64,000 nt of DNA from Sulfolobales archaeon Acd1 (GTDB lineage Archaea > Thermoproteota > Thermoprotei_A > Sulfolobales > Sulfolobaceae). The position numbers and the translations under genes were made by a program. Below the pieces are notes generated by a model. The model was given only the letters and a program-made list of their open reading frames with translations. It did not search any database and was not told the DNA's origin. Location of the stretch: assembly GCA_000389735.1 (NCBI GenBank), contig APJY01000002.1, forward strand, positions 248,001 through 312,000. The letters run 5' to 3'. Positions 26,093-34,130 of the stretch are shown here, one piece after another; positions within the stretch are counted from its first letter, which is position 1, and each line of letters begins with the position of its first letter.

Positions 26093-26249
26093 TAGAGAGT
26101 CGAACCAAAGCGAGGACGTCTAATTCTCAGTAGTGCTATCTCCATTCATATTTTAGAATATTAACACGAATAGCTACATACTGTTCAAAGTCAGCTAAAC
26201 ACGTGATCCTAATGAGTTTTTTTAAAGACAAGCATTGTTAATTAAACCC

Positions 26250-28565
26250 ATGCAGATGCTGGACGCGTCACCGTTCTCTAGGGCCTTATGGTATATGGAT
26301 CTCGCACCCCTGTCCAAGCTCACCGAGAACAAGCCAGAGATCGTTGTAGGCAGGGCAACCAATTTGGACGGTTATCTAGTTGAGGTTAACACACAAAAGG
26401 TGGTCCAAAGCCCTTCTAAACTGCCTGATAACAAGGAAGTCGAGTTAGTCGAGTCGAAGAAGCTTTACGCGACATATAGGGTCGCGCCTGGAATAACTTT
26501 CGAAATGCTCTTAGAGCTCCTTAAGGGGGAAGGAGTGTACCCGGCGCTCATGCCGACCTACCTGAAGGGCACGGTAGGAGGCTTCGTCGCGTCTAACGGG
26601 TCTGGAATAGGGAGTTATAAGTTCGGTTTCGTGAGGTACCTGAAAACCGTTCACCTCCTGAACGGTAGCACGGAAGTCCTCTTAAAGACCGTGAAGGGGG
26701 AGCGTTTGATCGAACTGTCTACAGAAATCCCGCTCTCTTGGCACGGCGAGCTTAAGGATGGCTCATGGGCTTATTACGTCCCGGAGAGTTACGAGGATCT
26801 GGTAAGCAAGGAGGCAATAGGGAAAGTAAACGCGTACGATCTTATAGGCGAGATCCATAGAAAGGTCTCCTCTTTGCTGAGTCCTGATCACTTCATCGTG
26901 CCCCTGAGGATTCCGTTTGACCGTTTCACTACGATAATTGACCAGGTGAAATTTATTGAAAATTATTATGCCTATTTGATCAACTTCAACTCGACCTCAA
27001 AACAGGTTGCCTTGATAGGCTCGATAAAAAGAGACGATCTGGATAGTTACTTCGAATTGCTGAGAAAGAATCCTGAAATCAAACCGTTCTTATCCCTGAG
27101 AGAGGTGTCACCTTTCCAAAGCGAAATAGTAAAAAGATTCACTAAAAGTACAAAGCTAAGAGTTCCGAAGCAGTATGGTGTTTACTCTAGTTTCTATTTA
27201 GAGGCGAGCAAATGTATAAATTGCAGTTATTGTATAGATAGATGTAAAGCTTTTTCTATAACTAAAAACATTATTTATAGCCCTCCAGGAAAGTTCTCAA
27301 GGATATTAACGCTGGATCAGCTGGAGGCCTGTTTCGCCTGCGTGCCCGACCAAGAGGCCTGTCCGTTAGGAGTGAAAATTAGCGACGTCATGATTGAGAT
27401 GGTGAACCCAATATCGAAACAGGATTTAGCCAGGGTCGATGTGGCTCCTCTACCTCCTGCGATGAAGGCGGTAGAGAAAAGACTCGACGAGAAATACAAG
27501 CATTTACCGCGGTACATCCTCTTCGTGGGGTGCGCGTTCAAATACGACCCGAGAGGTGTAGAAAACCTAATTAGGTTCTTCTTGGAAGAGGGTGAGAGCC
27601 TTCAGGGGTACTCACCTAGGGTTAAAATATTGGACGGAATGTGTTGCGGCTTCAGGGATTTCATCAGAGGGGATTTCGACGCCGCCAAGAGGAGTGCACA
27701 AGAAATAATGAGACAGAAAGAAATCAACGGGGCGGTAGGGGTTTACTTCTTCTGTCCAGAAGGCCTGTACGTTTACAGAAGGTTCGGAGGAAAGGACGGA
27801 GTTCTTCTATTCGAAGTGGTAAAGGACTTCGTTAAAGTTGAGAATGACAAACTGCACGTGGGTTGTTGGTCCAAGAAGTTGGGAATCGAAGGAAACGTGC
27901 AGGAGTGCGCGGGGTTAGGCACGCCAAGTTACGCTCAAGCGTTGGTTCCGAGCGAACACAGGGACTTAATCACCGTCTGTCCCTTAGCTACTTGGAGGTT
28001 CCTAACGGACTCTGTGTATTCCTTACTGAGAACCAGTGGGCAGGCGCTAGAGTTCGAGGAGGTCGAGCGGCCTCAGGTAGCCACCGGCGAGCTCATGAGC
28101 AGGACTGCTACGGCGATTGCAGAGGCTTTTCAGACCACGATGCTGAGCTTAGGAAACGTTATAGCGTCTTCGGTTCCGTCCATCGCCTCAGGTGGATATG
28201 AGTTCTTCGCGGTAATAATCACGCCTTTATTGACCAGCAACATCGTGAAGGAGGTACCGAAGGCTTTAGCGAAAAGACCCGATTACGGCGAGATCGTCTC
28301 GTTCGTAAAGAACGTCATAAAGGACTTCGCGACATTCACGAGCTTGGTATCTCTCGTCAAATCGTCCTTGACCTCGATAAACATCGACGCCCTCGCGAAC
28401 TCGCTCAGGTCTTCTCTACTCAATTCGCCCAGGCTCGACTACAACTACAAGAGTTACGTCGAAAGCGATAAGATGCTCGTCACCTTAAAGAATGTAATTA
28501 AAAACATAATAACAGAAAAATTATCAGAAGCGATATTGAGACAAATTTCTTCCGAAGCAATTTAA
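26250..28565 (+). CDS. Fused FAD-dependent oxidoreductase with Fe-S and CCG domains
   Basis: A protein of about 771 residues. Residues 25-300 form a D-lactate-dehydrogenase/GlcD-type FAD domain (segment PTYLKGTVGGFVASNGSGIG near 105-125). Residues 320-375 hold ferredoxin motifs CINCSYCIDRC and CFACVPDQEAC. Residues 420-615 form a GlcF/CCG-like domain with VGCAF, GMCCGF and later VGCWS cysteine groups, as in heterodisulfide reductase HdrB. The final 150 residues are an extra, mostly helical part with no known match. It joins GlcD and GlcF functions in one chain. Substrate unknown (a 2-hydroxyacid is plausible). ATG 26250 chosen over TTG 26235 because a T-rich TATA-like element ends near 26225. 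Confidence 0.83.
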   Translation: MQMLDASPFSRALWYMDLAPLSKLTENKPEIVVGRATNLDGYLVEVNTQKVVQSPSKLPDNKEVELVESKKLYATYRVAPGITFEMLLELLKGEGVYPALMPTYLKGTVGGFVASNGSGIGSYKFGFVRYLKTVHLLNGSTEVLLKTVKGERLIELSTEIPLSWHGELKDGSWAYYVPESYEDLVSKEAIGKVNAYDLIGEIHRKVSSLLSPDHFIVPLRIPFDRFTTIIDQVKFIENYYAYLINFNSTSKQVALIGSIKRDDLDSYFELLRKNPEIKPFLSLREVSPFQSEIVKRFTKSTKLRVPKQYGVYSSFYLEASKCINCSYCIDRCKAFSITKNIIYSPPGKFSRILTLDQLEACFACVPDQEACPLGVKISDVMIEMVNPISKQDLARVDVAPLPPAMKAVEKRLDEKYKHLPRYILFVGCAFKYDPRGVENLIRFFLEEGESLQGYSPRVKILDGMCCGFRDFIRGDFDAAKRSAQEIMRQKEINGAVGVYFFCPEGLYVYRRFGGKDGVLLFEVVKDFVKVENDKLHVGCWSKKLGIEGNVQECAGLGTPSYAQALVPSEHRDLITVCPLATWRFLTDSVYSLLRTSGQALEFEEVERPQVATGELMSRTATAIAEAFQTTMLSLGNVIASSVPSIASGGYEFFAVIITPLLTSNIVKEVPKALAKRPDYGEIVSFVKNVIKDFATFTSLVSLVKSSLTSINIDALANSLRSSLLNSPRLDYNYKSYVESDKMLVTLKNVIKNIITEKLSEAILRQISSEAI

Positions 28566-29011
28566 ATCAATTCAAATTTTTTAGTATTAGCATCATAATA
28601 TACTATGCCCTCCCTCTTCATAAAGAGGAAAATACTCTTCAGATGATTCGGTAATGCCCTCATCAGCTTCTCTTCATCCCTGCTAAGTTCGAAGTGCATC
28701 TTTAACGAACCTAGTGTGTCCTTGTGTAATACCAAGTAACGGGTGTCCGACAGAGGTATAGAAACCAACATAGGTCTCGTTTTAGCGACGTCTCCCCTCG
28801 CTATGACGTACGCCTTGTTCAACAACTCGTTACAAAGTGCGTCTTGCCTTCCACTTTCGTCCTTTTTTACTTCGCTGAGCAGTTCTGTAAGCAAGGATTT
28901 AATATCACGAAGCTCGTTCAATACCTGGTCATGGCGGTACTCCGGCTTTACGTTTCGGTCTTTAAATAACTCTTCGAGCAGATCGGTCACATAACACACT
29001 CGATTGATCAA
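28562..29011 (-). CDS. Unrecognised 149-residue protein
   Basis: No family recognised. The N-terminal half is helical with a possible coiled coil (VLNELRDIKSLLTELLSEVKK), and the C-terminal half has a winged-helix-like pattern, ending with a beta hairpin GIVYYDANTKKFEL. This arrangement suggests a DNA-binding regulator, but without signature residues. TTG 29011, GTG 28999 and GTG 28990 are all possible starts. It lies head-to-head with the molybdopterin synthase gene (14-base gap) and tail-to-tail with the oxidoreductase gene, with stops overlapping by four bases. Confidence 0.6.
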   Translation of the reverse strand: MINRVCYVTDLLEELFKDRNVKPEYRHDQVLNELRDIKSLLTELLSEVKKDESGRQDALCNELLNKAYVIARGDVAKTRPMLVSIPLSDTRYLVLHKDTLGSLKMHFELSRDEEKLMRALPNHLKSIFLFMKREGIVYYDANTKKFELI

Positions 29012-29025
29012 GGAGGGACAGGGGC

Positions 29026-29715
29026 TTGAAAGTTAGGGTCAGGTACTTCGCGTTCGTTAAGGACGTGACCGGCGTGCCTGAGGAATGGGTTCAGACGGAC
29101 TGCGCGGACGTGAATTGTCTCATCGAGCAGCTCACTCAAAAATACGGCAAGCGTTTTCGCGAGTTGATCGTTAATGGAAAGGGAGGAGTGAGGGTCGTAA
29201 TTCTAGTCGACGGCTCCACGGAGTCTAAGCACCTTAAGGACGGATCGGAGGTAGCTATTTTCCCGCCTCCCGCCGGAGGCGAAATAGTCGAAGACGAGTT
29301 AGACCTGATCAGGATAATTCAGGAGTTCCTCTCTAGGAGGACTAACGAGGTCGGCTCGTTCGTTCTCTATACTGGCATCGTTAAAGGCGAAGTTGAAGGT
29401 CATGAAGTGTACGAACTGAAGTACGAAGCATACAAAGAGTACACATTGAGGAGGTTTTCGGAAATTAAGGAGTATCTAAAGAAGAAATATCCCGGTCTCG
29501 TGGACATCGAAATATATCATGGGATATCTTCGTTCAGGCCGGGACAAATCGTTTTAGCCGTTTTAGCCTTAAGCAAAGGGAGGAAGGACGGAATCGAAGC
29601 CGTGAAGGAAGCGGTGGAATTAGTAAAGCATACCTCGGGGATTTGGAAGCTGGAGGTCAGGGACGACGGTGAGTACTGGGTCGTCGCCGGCGACACTAGG
29701 GTGAAAAGGGAGTGA
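29026..29715 (+). CDS. Fused molybdopterin synthase, MoaD-MoaE
   Basis: Inserts two sulfurs into precursor Z to make molybdopterin. Residues 1-85 are MoaD (ubiquitin-like; ends PPPAGG with Gly84-Gly85) and residues 86-229 are MoaE (with the FRPGQIVLAVLALSKGR region). In the separate enzyme the MoaD C-terminal Gly carries the thiocarboxylate, so here the Gly-Gly is internal and must be exposed by cleavage, as known for mycobacterial MoaX. TTG start. The stop overlaps the ThiD-ThiN start as GTGA. Supplies cofactor to the molybdenum hydroxylase at 870-2197. Confidence 0.9.
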   Translation: MKVRVRYFAFVKDVTGVPEEWVQTDCADVNCLIEQLTQKYGKRFRELIVNGKGGVRVVILVDGSTESKHLKDGSEVAIFPPPAGGEIVEDELDLIRIIQEFLSRRTNEVGSFVLYTGIVKGEVEGHEVYELKYEAYKEYTLRRFSEIKEYLKKKYPGLVDIEIYHGISSFRPGQIVLAVLALSKGRKDGIEAVKEAVELVKHTSGIWKLEVRDDGEYWVVAGDTRVKRE

Positions 29716-31058
29716 AGCCGCCCGTTGTACTCGCCATAGGCGGGATAGACACGGGAAACGGGGCTGGGGTGGAGAGCGACGCCAGGGCGATGGCGTCCCT
29801 GGGGGTTCACGCCGTTCTCGCCCCCACAGCGTTGACGATTCAAACTACCTCTGGAATAAGGAAGGTAGTTCCGGTGGAACCATCGATCCTTAGGGAAACT
29901 ATTGGGGAGCTCTACGAGGACTTCCGTTTCAACCTCATAAAGTCCGGGATGATATGGGAGGGTCAAGCGGAGATCGTAGCGGAATTCGTGAGGAGCCACG
30001 ACGTTAGACTGATAGTAGATCCCGTAATGAGGGCGAAGGACGGTACGGTACTCATACCGGACCTCGAGGGCTTGAAGTCCCTGGTTGGACTATCTTACGC
30101 CGTAACGCCCAACGTCCCAGAAGCGGAGGTGCTAATCGGTAGAAGGATAGAGAGCCTGAAGGATCAGGTCGACGCATGCAAGGAGTTATCGTCCAAACAC
30201 GAAGTCGAGAACGTGATAGTCAAAGGGGGTCACCTAGGAGGTTACGACGTTGGGTGCTTCTCTGGAGAGGTCGTGATAGTCAAGGGGGAAAGAATAGAGA
30301 GGAGAAGCACTCATGGGACTGGGAGCGCTTTTGCCAGCTATTTCACCGCCCTAATCGCCTTAGGTATGAATCCGATTAGGGCTTTCGAGGCGGCCGTTAA
30401 GCTCGTCAAGGACTCGATAAGGTGGTCGCTTGAAGTAGGCAAAGGGATAGGCCCAGTTAACGTCCTTGCGAAACTTCACGTTGATGCCGAAAAGTACAGG
30501 GTGGTTCAAGAGATGACGAGGGTCGGAGACTTCATCTCCAAGGCGGAAGGCTTTCACCACCTGATACCCGAGGTTCAGATGAACGTCGCACACTCAGTGA
30601 ACCCAGAAATGGTCGATGGACTGGGCGAGATCGCGACCTTCAGGGACAGGATAACGAAGACCTGGAACAACGAGGTTAGGGTAGGCTATCCCATAGTGTT
30701 CGGGAAACCCACTCACACAGCCAGGCTACTTCTAGCTGCGATTAAGGAGGGTTCCGACTATACGTTCGTCGTTAACATAAGGTACTCAGAGGTAGTTGTG
30801 AGGGCTCTCAGGGCTTACTATGACGACGTAGTTGAGATAGACAGGCTTGAAGAGCCGAAGGAGATCAGTGAGATTGAAGGTAGGTCGATGGAGTGGGTGA
30901 TAAGGAAGGCCAAGAGCGAGTTCTCGAGAGTGCCGCACGTTATATACGATAAGGGTGCAATAGGTAAGGAACCCATGGTGAGGCTCCTTACTGAAAACGC
31001 TGACGAACTTCTTTCTGTCTTCGAGCATTTGTTAGGAAGAGTTAAAGGGAAAGGCTAG
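29712..31058 (+). CDS. Bifunctional ThiD-ThiN, hydroxymethylpyrimidine (phosphate) kinase and thiamine phosphate synthase
   Basis: A 448-residue fusion. Residues 1-255 are ThiD, a ribokinase-fold kinase with GGIDTGNGAGVESDARAM at the start and THGTGSAFAS anion hole near residue 199. Residues 265-445 are ThiN, the archaeal replacement for ThiE, with NVAHSVNPEMVDGLGEIATF-like signature and a terminal ValGlyArg-type motif. GTG start overlaps MoaD-MoaE by four bases. It makes thiamine phosphate from pyrimidine and thiazole phosphates. The pairing with molybdopterin synthase is probably only operonic. Confidence 0.92.
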   Translation: MKPPVVLAIGGIDTGNGAGVESDARAMASLGVHAVLAPTALTIQTTSGIRKVVPVEPSILRETIGELYEDFRFNLIKSGMIWEGQAEIVAEFVRSHDVRLIVDPVMRAKDGTVLIPDLEGLKSLVGLSYAVTPNVPEAEVLIGRRIESLKDQVDACKELSSKHEVENVIVKGGHLGGYDVGCFSGEVVIVKGERIERRSTHGTGSAFASYFTALIALGMNPIRAFEAAVKLVKDSIRWSLEVGKGIGPVNVLAKLHVDAEKYRVVQEMTRVGDFISKAEGFHHLIPEVQMNVAHSVNPEMVDGLGEIATFRDRITKTWNNEVRVGYPIVFGKPTHTARLLLAAIKEGSDYTFVVNIRYSEVVVRALRAYYDDVVEIDRLEEPKEISEIEGRSMEWVIRKAKSEFSRVPHVIYDKGAIGKEPMVRLLTENADELLSVFEHLLGRVKGKG

Positions 31059-31069
31059 GCCTAAACGGT

Positions 31070-31597
31070 ATGGAAGTAGTCCGAATAACCACCGCCCTTA
31101 AGGCCCTAGTGAGAACGGGATGGATGCAAAGGGGGATCCCTCCTTCAATGGGAGAGACAGTGGCGGCTCACCTCTTCGAGTCGGCGGTACTCGCGTACTA
31201 CCTGGCCAGCAGGTTGGCCAGCAAAGGGCGTAAGGTCGACCCCAACAGGGCTGCCGTACTCGCCCTGTTTCACGACGCGGGAGAGGCGATACTCGGGGAT
31301 CTCCCCAAGTGGGCGACCGACAACCTCGGCGAGAACAAGCGAAGCGCCGAGCTTAAGGCAAACCGAGAGCTGGGCACGGACAGATTATTCATGGAGTATA
31401 AGGCCCAGAACACCGTAGAGGCTAAGGTCGCGAGGCTCAGCGATCGGCTTTCCACGGTGCTTCAGGGGTTAAGGTACGAGAGGATGGGGTTCGACGTTCG
31501 TGAGATAATCCACGGATACATGAGGGAGATAGAGGTTCTTCTGAACGAGCTTCCTGAACTACGAGAGGACGTGGATAGGCTAATGAAAAGCTTATGA
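31070..31597 (+). CDS. HD-domain phosphohydrolase
   Basis: A 175-residue YfbR/HDDC2-like metal-dependent phosphohydrolase. The metal residues are His34, His68-Asp69 (in LFHDAGEAILGDLP) and Asp125 (in RLSDRLS). The Glu-Ala-Ile-Leu-Gly-Asp-Leu-Pro segment is typical of 5'-deoxynucleotidases. Likely a nucleotidase, substrate not known. Starts 11 bases after the thiamine gene and precedes inorganic pyrophosphatase by 30 bases, all on the plus strand. Confidence 0.85.
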   Translation: MEVVRITTALKALVRTGWMQRGIPPSMGETVAAHLFESAVLAYYLASRLASKGRKVDPNRAAVLALFHDAGEAILGDLPKWATDNLGENKRSAELKANRELGTDRLFMEYKAQNTVEAKVARLSDRLSTVLQGLRYERMGFDVREIIHGYMREIEVLLNELPELREDVDRLMKSL

Positions 31598-31627
31598 CTC
31601 CTCAGCTGATATACAGGCTGACCCGAT

Positions 31628-32152
31628 ATGGCGTTAGGTCCCGGTAAGAAGGCCCCAGACCAAGTGAACGTGCTCGTAGAGATTCCTCAGGGATCTAACG
31701 TGAAGTACGAATATGACGAGGAGAAGAACGTAATCAAGGTCGACAGGATCCTATACACAGCCATGTTCTATCCTTTCAACTACGGCTTCATCCCTGGAAC
31801 CCTTGAGGAGGACGGCGACCCCCTGGACGTCCTAGTGGTCTCGAACTATCCGCTAATGCCTGGTAGCGTCATAGAAGTGAGGCCCGTGGGAATGCTCTTC
31901 ATGAGGGATGAGGAAGGCGAGGACGCTAAGATTATAGCAGTGCCAATAGACAAAATAGATCCGACGTTCTCGAATATTAAGGACATTAACGACGTTCCTG
32001 ATGCGATAAAGAACAAGATAACGCACTTCTTCGAGCACTACAAGGAGCTGGAGCCGGGCAAGTGGGTGAAGGTTTCAGGCTGGGGCAACGCGAGTCAGGC
32101 CAAGGAGAGGATAAGCAAAGCTATCGAAAGAGTCAAAAGCGGCAAACAGTGA
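31628..32152 (+). CDS. ppa: Inorganic pyrophosphatase
   Basis: A 174-residue family I soluble pyrophosphatase. The metal site is in [11 protein letters not shown] (the D-x-D-P-x-D signature, near residues 61-71), with YNYGFIPGT-type and KWVKVSGW segments as expected. It removes pyrophosphate from biosynthesis and exists as a hexamer in Sulfolobus. ATG follows a purine-rich stretch. It closes the plus-strand run started at 29026; a tandem repeat and a T-rich terminator follow. Confidence 0.95.
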   Translation: MALGPGKKAPDQVNVLVEIPQGSNVKYEYDEEKNVIKVDRILYTAMFYPFNYGFIPGTLEEDGDPLDVLVVSNYPLMPGSVIEVRPVGMLFMRDEEGEDAKIIAVPIDKIDPTFSNIKDINDVPDAIKNKITHFFEHYKELEPGKWVKVSGWGNASQAKERISKAIERVKSGKQ

Positions 32153-32171
32153 GTTCAATATAGTTCAATAT
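32152..32171 (+). repeat. Tandem ten-base repeat
   Basis: AGTTCAATAT occurs twice head to tail. The first copy begins with the last base of the pyrophosphatase stop codon. Two perfect copies only, so it could be a chance duplication. Confidence 0.6.
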
Positions 32172-32172
32172 A

Positions 32173-32200
32173 TAGGATTTTTGGTTTTGATTTTTGAATA
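32173..32200 (+). terminator. T-rich transcription terminator after ppa
   Basis: Three runs of four to five T (ATTTTT, TTTTG, ATTTTTG) lie within 28 bases after the pyrophosphatase stop and before the convergent pilus ATPase gene. T-rich tracts without hairpins are the usual archaeal terminator. Confidence 0.5.
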
Positions 32201-32253
32201 ATTTCATGGAAAATGAATTTGGATTAGGATAACGAACGAATTTCAGTATAAGG

Positions 32254-34071
32254 TCAGACTACGGTCGTGCCAGCGAGGTACTCCAACTCTTTGATCGCCT
32301 CCTCGGGCTTAATGGTGTACTTAATTATGTACTTCTTAAGGAGCTTGTAGCTCTCTGGGCTCTGAACGATGCTCTTCGAAGAGGCCATCAGCTTCAGGTA
32401 CATAGCCCTCCTCTCTAGCTCTGCCCTGACCTCGTCGAGACTCTTGCCTGCTTCCTCCACCCTCTCCTTGAGAACCCTAGCAGCGTTGAGATCGAAGACG
32501 TGAGCGTCGTTCGCCGGAGACCATCTCACAGTCCTTCTCAAGTCGTTGTAGCTTACTACCTCATCTATCGCGACGATCCTTCTCCTCAAGACGACCTTAT
32601 CACCAACGTAAACCGGCAACCTCCTTATGGTAATAATGAGGTTCATCATGGGGATCCATTCGCTTGGAATGTTTAGGGGCTCGTTCATCAGCCTCCTTAT
32701 CGCGCTTTCGCTATCGTAGGCGTGGAAGGTCGTCGCGCCTCCGTGACCTGTGGATATGGCCTGGAATAGGACATAGGCTTCCTCACCCCTTATCTCTCCC
32801 ACCACTATTATGTCCGGCCTGTACCTGAGCGAAAGCTTTAGGAGGTCCATCAGTGAAATCTCCTTAGCTCCTTCTCCGTAGGCGGGCCTCGCGCTTAGGG
32901 CGACCCAGTTATCATGAGCGAGCTTGATCTCTGGAATGTCCTCTATCGAGACTATCTTCATGTTCTCCCTCACAAGGTTCAGGATTGATGACATGACGGT
33001 AGTCTTGCCAGCGCCGGTTACCCCAATTGCCATGAATGACAGCCTTAGGTCTATGGCGTACCACAAATACGCAGCGACCTCTGGGCTGAGGACTCCACTA
33101 TTAATCAGGTCCAGGATGGTGATCGGGCTCTCTGCGAACTTCCTTATCACGAACGAGGAGCCAGCCGGCGATACCTCTCTCCTGTACGTTGCAGCGATCC
33201 TATCGCCATTAGGTAACATTCCGTCTGCAATCGGGTTCGCAAGGGATATCGTCCTGTTCGCAAGCGATATGAACCTCAACACTAGCTCATCGAGTATTGC
33301 GTCACCTGAAACGGAGTAGTCCAGGATCCTCATTTCGGGCTTCAACACCAGGTTAGTTGGCATGTACTCGAAATCCTTGTGATAGATGTAAACGGGAAGG
33401 TTAAGCCCAGAGACCGAGATGTCCTCGATTTTAGGATCTAGGAGAAATGGAGTTATTACATTGTAGCCGAACATGTTTCTGATTAAGTAGTACAGGGCAA
33501 CTTTAGTATCGACGGTGAGCTCCTTTAGACCTGCCCTCTCGCCGCCGAAGATCGGTAAGTCCCTATAAACTCTGCTTAAGTTAATCAAAATAGATCCTAG
33601 GTCTATATCCTGCGCACCCGTCATCAGATAACGCTCGATCTCGTCTATCAGTGCCAGATAGATGATCAGCTTAGTTCTATCAATAGGAGGTTCCGTGAGC
33701 ACGTACCGGTAGACGCCCTTTTCATCGTCGTATACGACCATCACTTGCGGATTGGGTACGTTGAATATGATTCCAGCCCTGTTGAAGCTCTCCTTGATGG
33801 TGGAGGGTGCATAATCTAGTAGGTTAATCTCATAGTTAGAGAAAATCTCACCTTGGACTAAGACGAACTCAGTCGATACAGGTAATAGGGACACGGAGAG
33901 GTCTTGTAAGCGTTGGAGCAATGTGGTTGATTGGTCCTCCGTTTTGCCCAGAGGTAACTTCACTTTGGGGACGTTTAAGGACTTCACTCGATCTAACGGA
34001 AGCTTCATACGTAACTTGTGTAGAATCTTGGGATTTGTTGATTTATTACGCTTTCGGTGTTCGCTTTTCAT
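32254..34071 (-). CDS. Type IV pilus/type II secretion-type ATPase (GspE/TadA family)
   Basis: A 605-residue assembly ATPase. Walker A is GVTGAGKTT near residue 351, the Asp box SIEDIPEI follows, and the Walker B-like VVGEIRGEEAYVLFQAISTGHGG near residue 424 includes the His box. The first 60 residues are very basic. It powers pilin subunit insertion or removal by rotating in a hexamer. It is followed upstream by a TadC-like membrane protein. No prepilin, peptidase or archaellin gene is nearby, so the fibre, if any, is encoded elsewhere. Sulfolobus has several such systems (archaellum, Ups, Aap, Bas); which this corresponds to is unclear. Confidence 0.9.
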   Translation of the reverse strand: MKSEHRKRNKSTNPKILHKLRMKLPLDRVKSLNVPKVKLPLGKTEDQSTTLLQRLQDLSVSLLPVSTEFVLVQGEIFSNYEINLLDYAPSTIKESFNRAGIIFNVPNPQVMVVYDDEKGVYRYVLTEPPIDRTKLIIYLALIDEIERYLMTGAQDIDLGSILINLSRVYRDLPIFGGERAGLKELTVDTKVALYYLIRNMFGYNVITPFLLDPKIEDISVSGLNLPVYIYHKDFEYMPTNLVLKPEMRILDYSVSGDAILDELVLRFISLANRTISLANPIADGMLPNGDRIAATYRREVSPAGSSFVIRKFAESPITILDLINSGVLSPEVAAYLWYAIDLRLSFMAIGVTGAGKTTVMSSILNLVRENMKIVSIEDIPEIKLAHDNWVALSARPAYGEGAKEISLMDLLKLSLRYRPDIIVVGEIRGEEAYVLFQAISTGHGGATTFHAYDSESAIRRLMNEPLNIPSEWIPMMNLIITIRRLPVYVGDKVVLRRRIVAIDEVVSYNDLRRTVRWSPANDAHVFDLNAARVLKERVEEAGKSLDEVRAELERRAMYLKLMASSKSIVQSPESYKLLKKYIIKYTIKPEEAIKELEYLAGTTVV

Positions 34072-34130
34072 CAGGCGAAGGCAGTGACGTTTTGTAGCAT
34101 TTCCGAATTAGGAAAAATTCGAATGATATG

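Noticed and set aside
32152-32171. Attachment-site or insertion-target duplication
   Set aside because: The ten-base repeat is directly tandem, with no element between copies and no integrase nearby.
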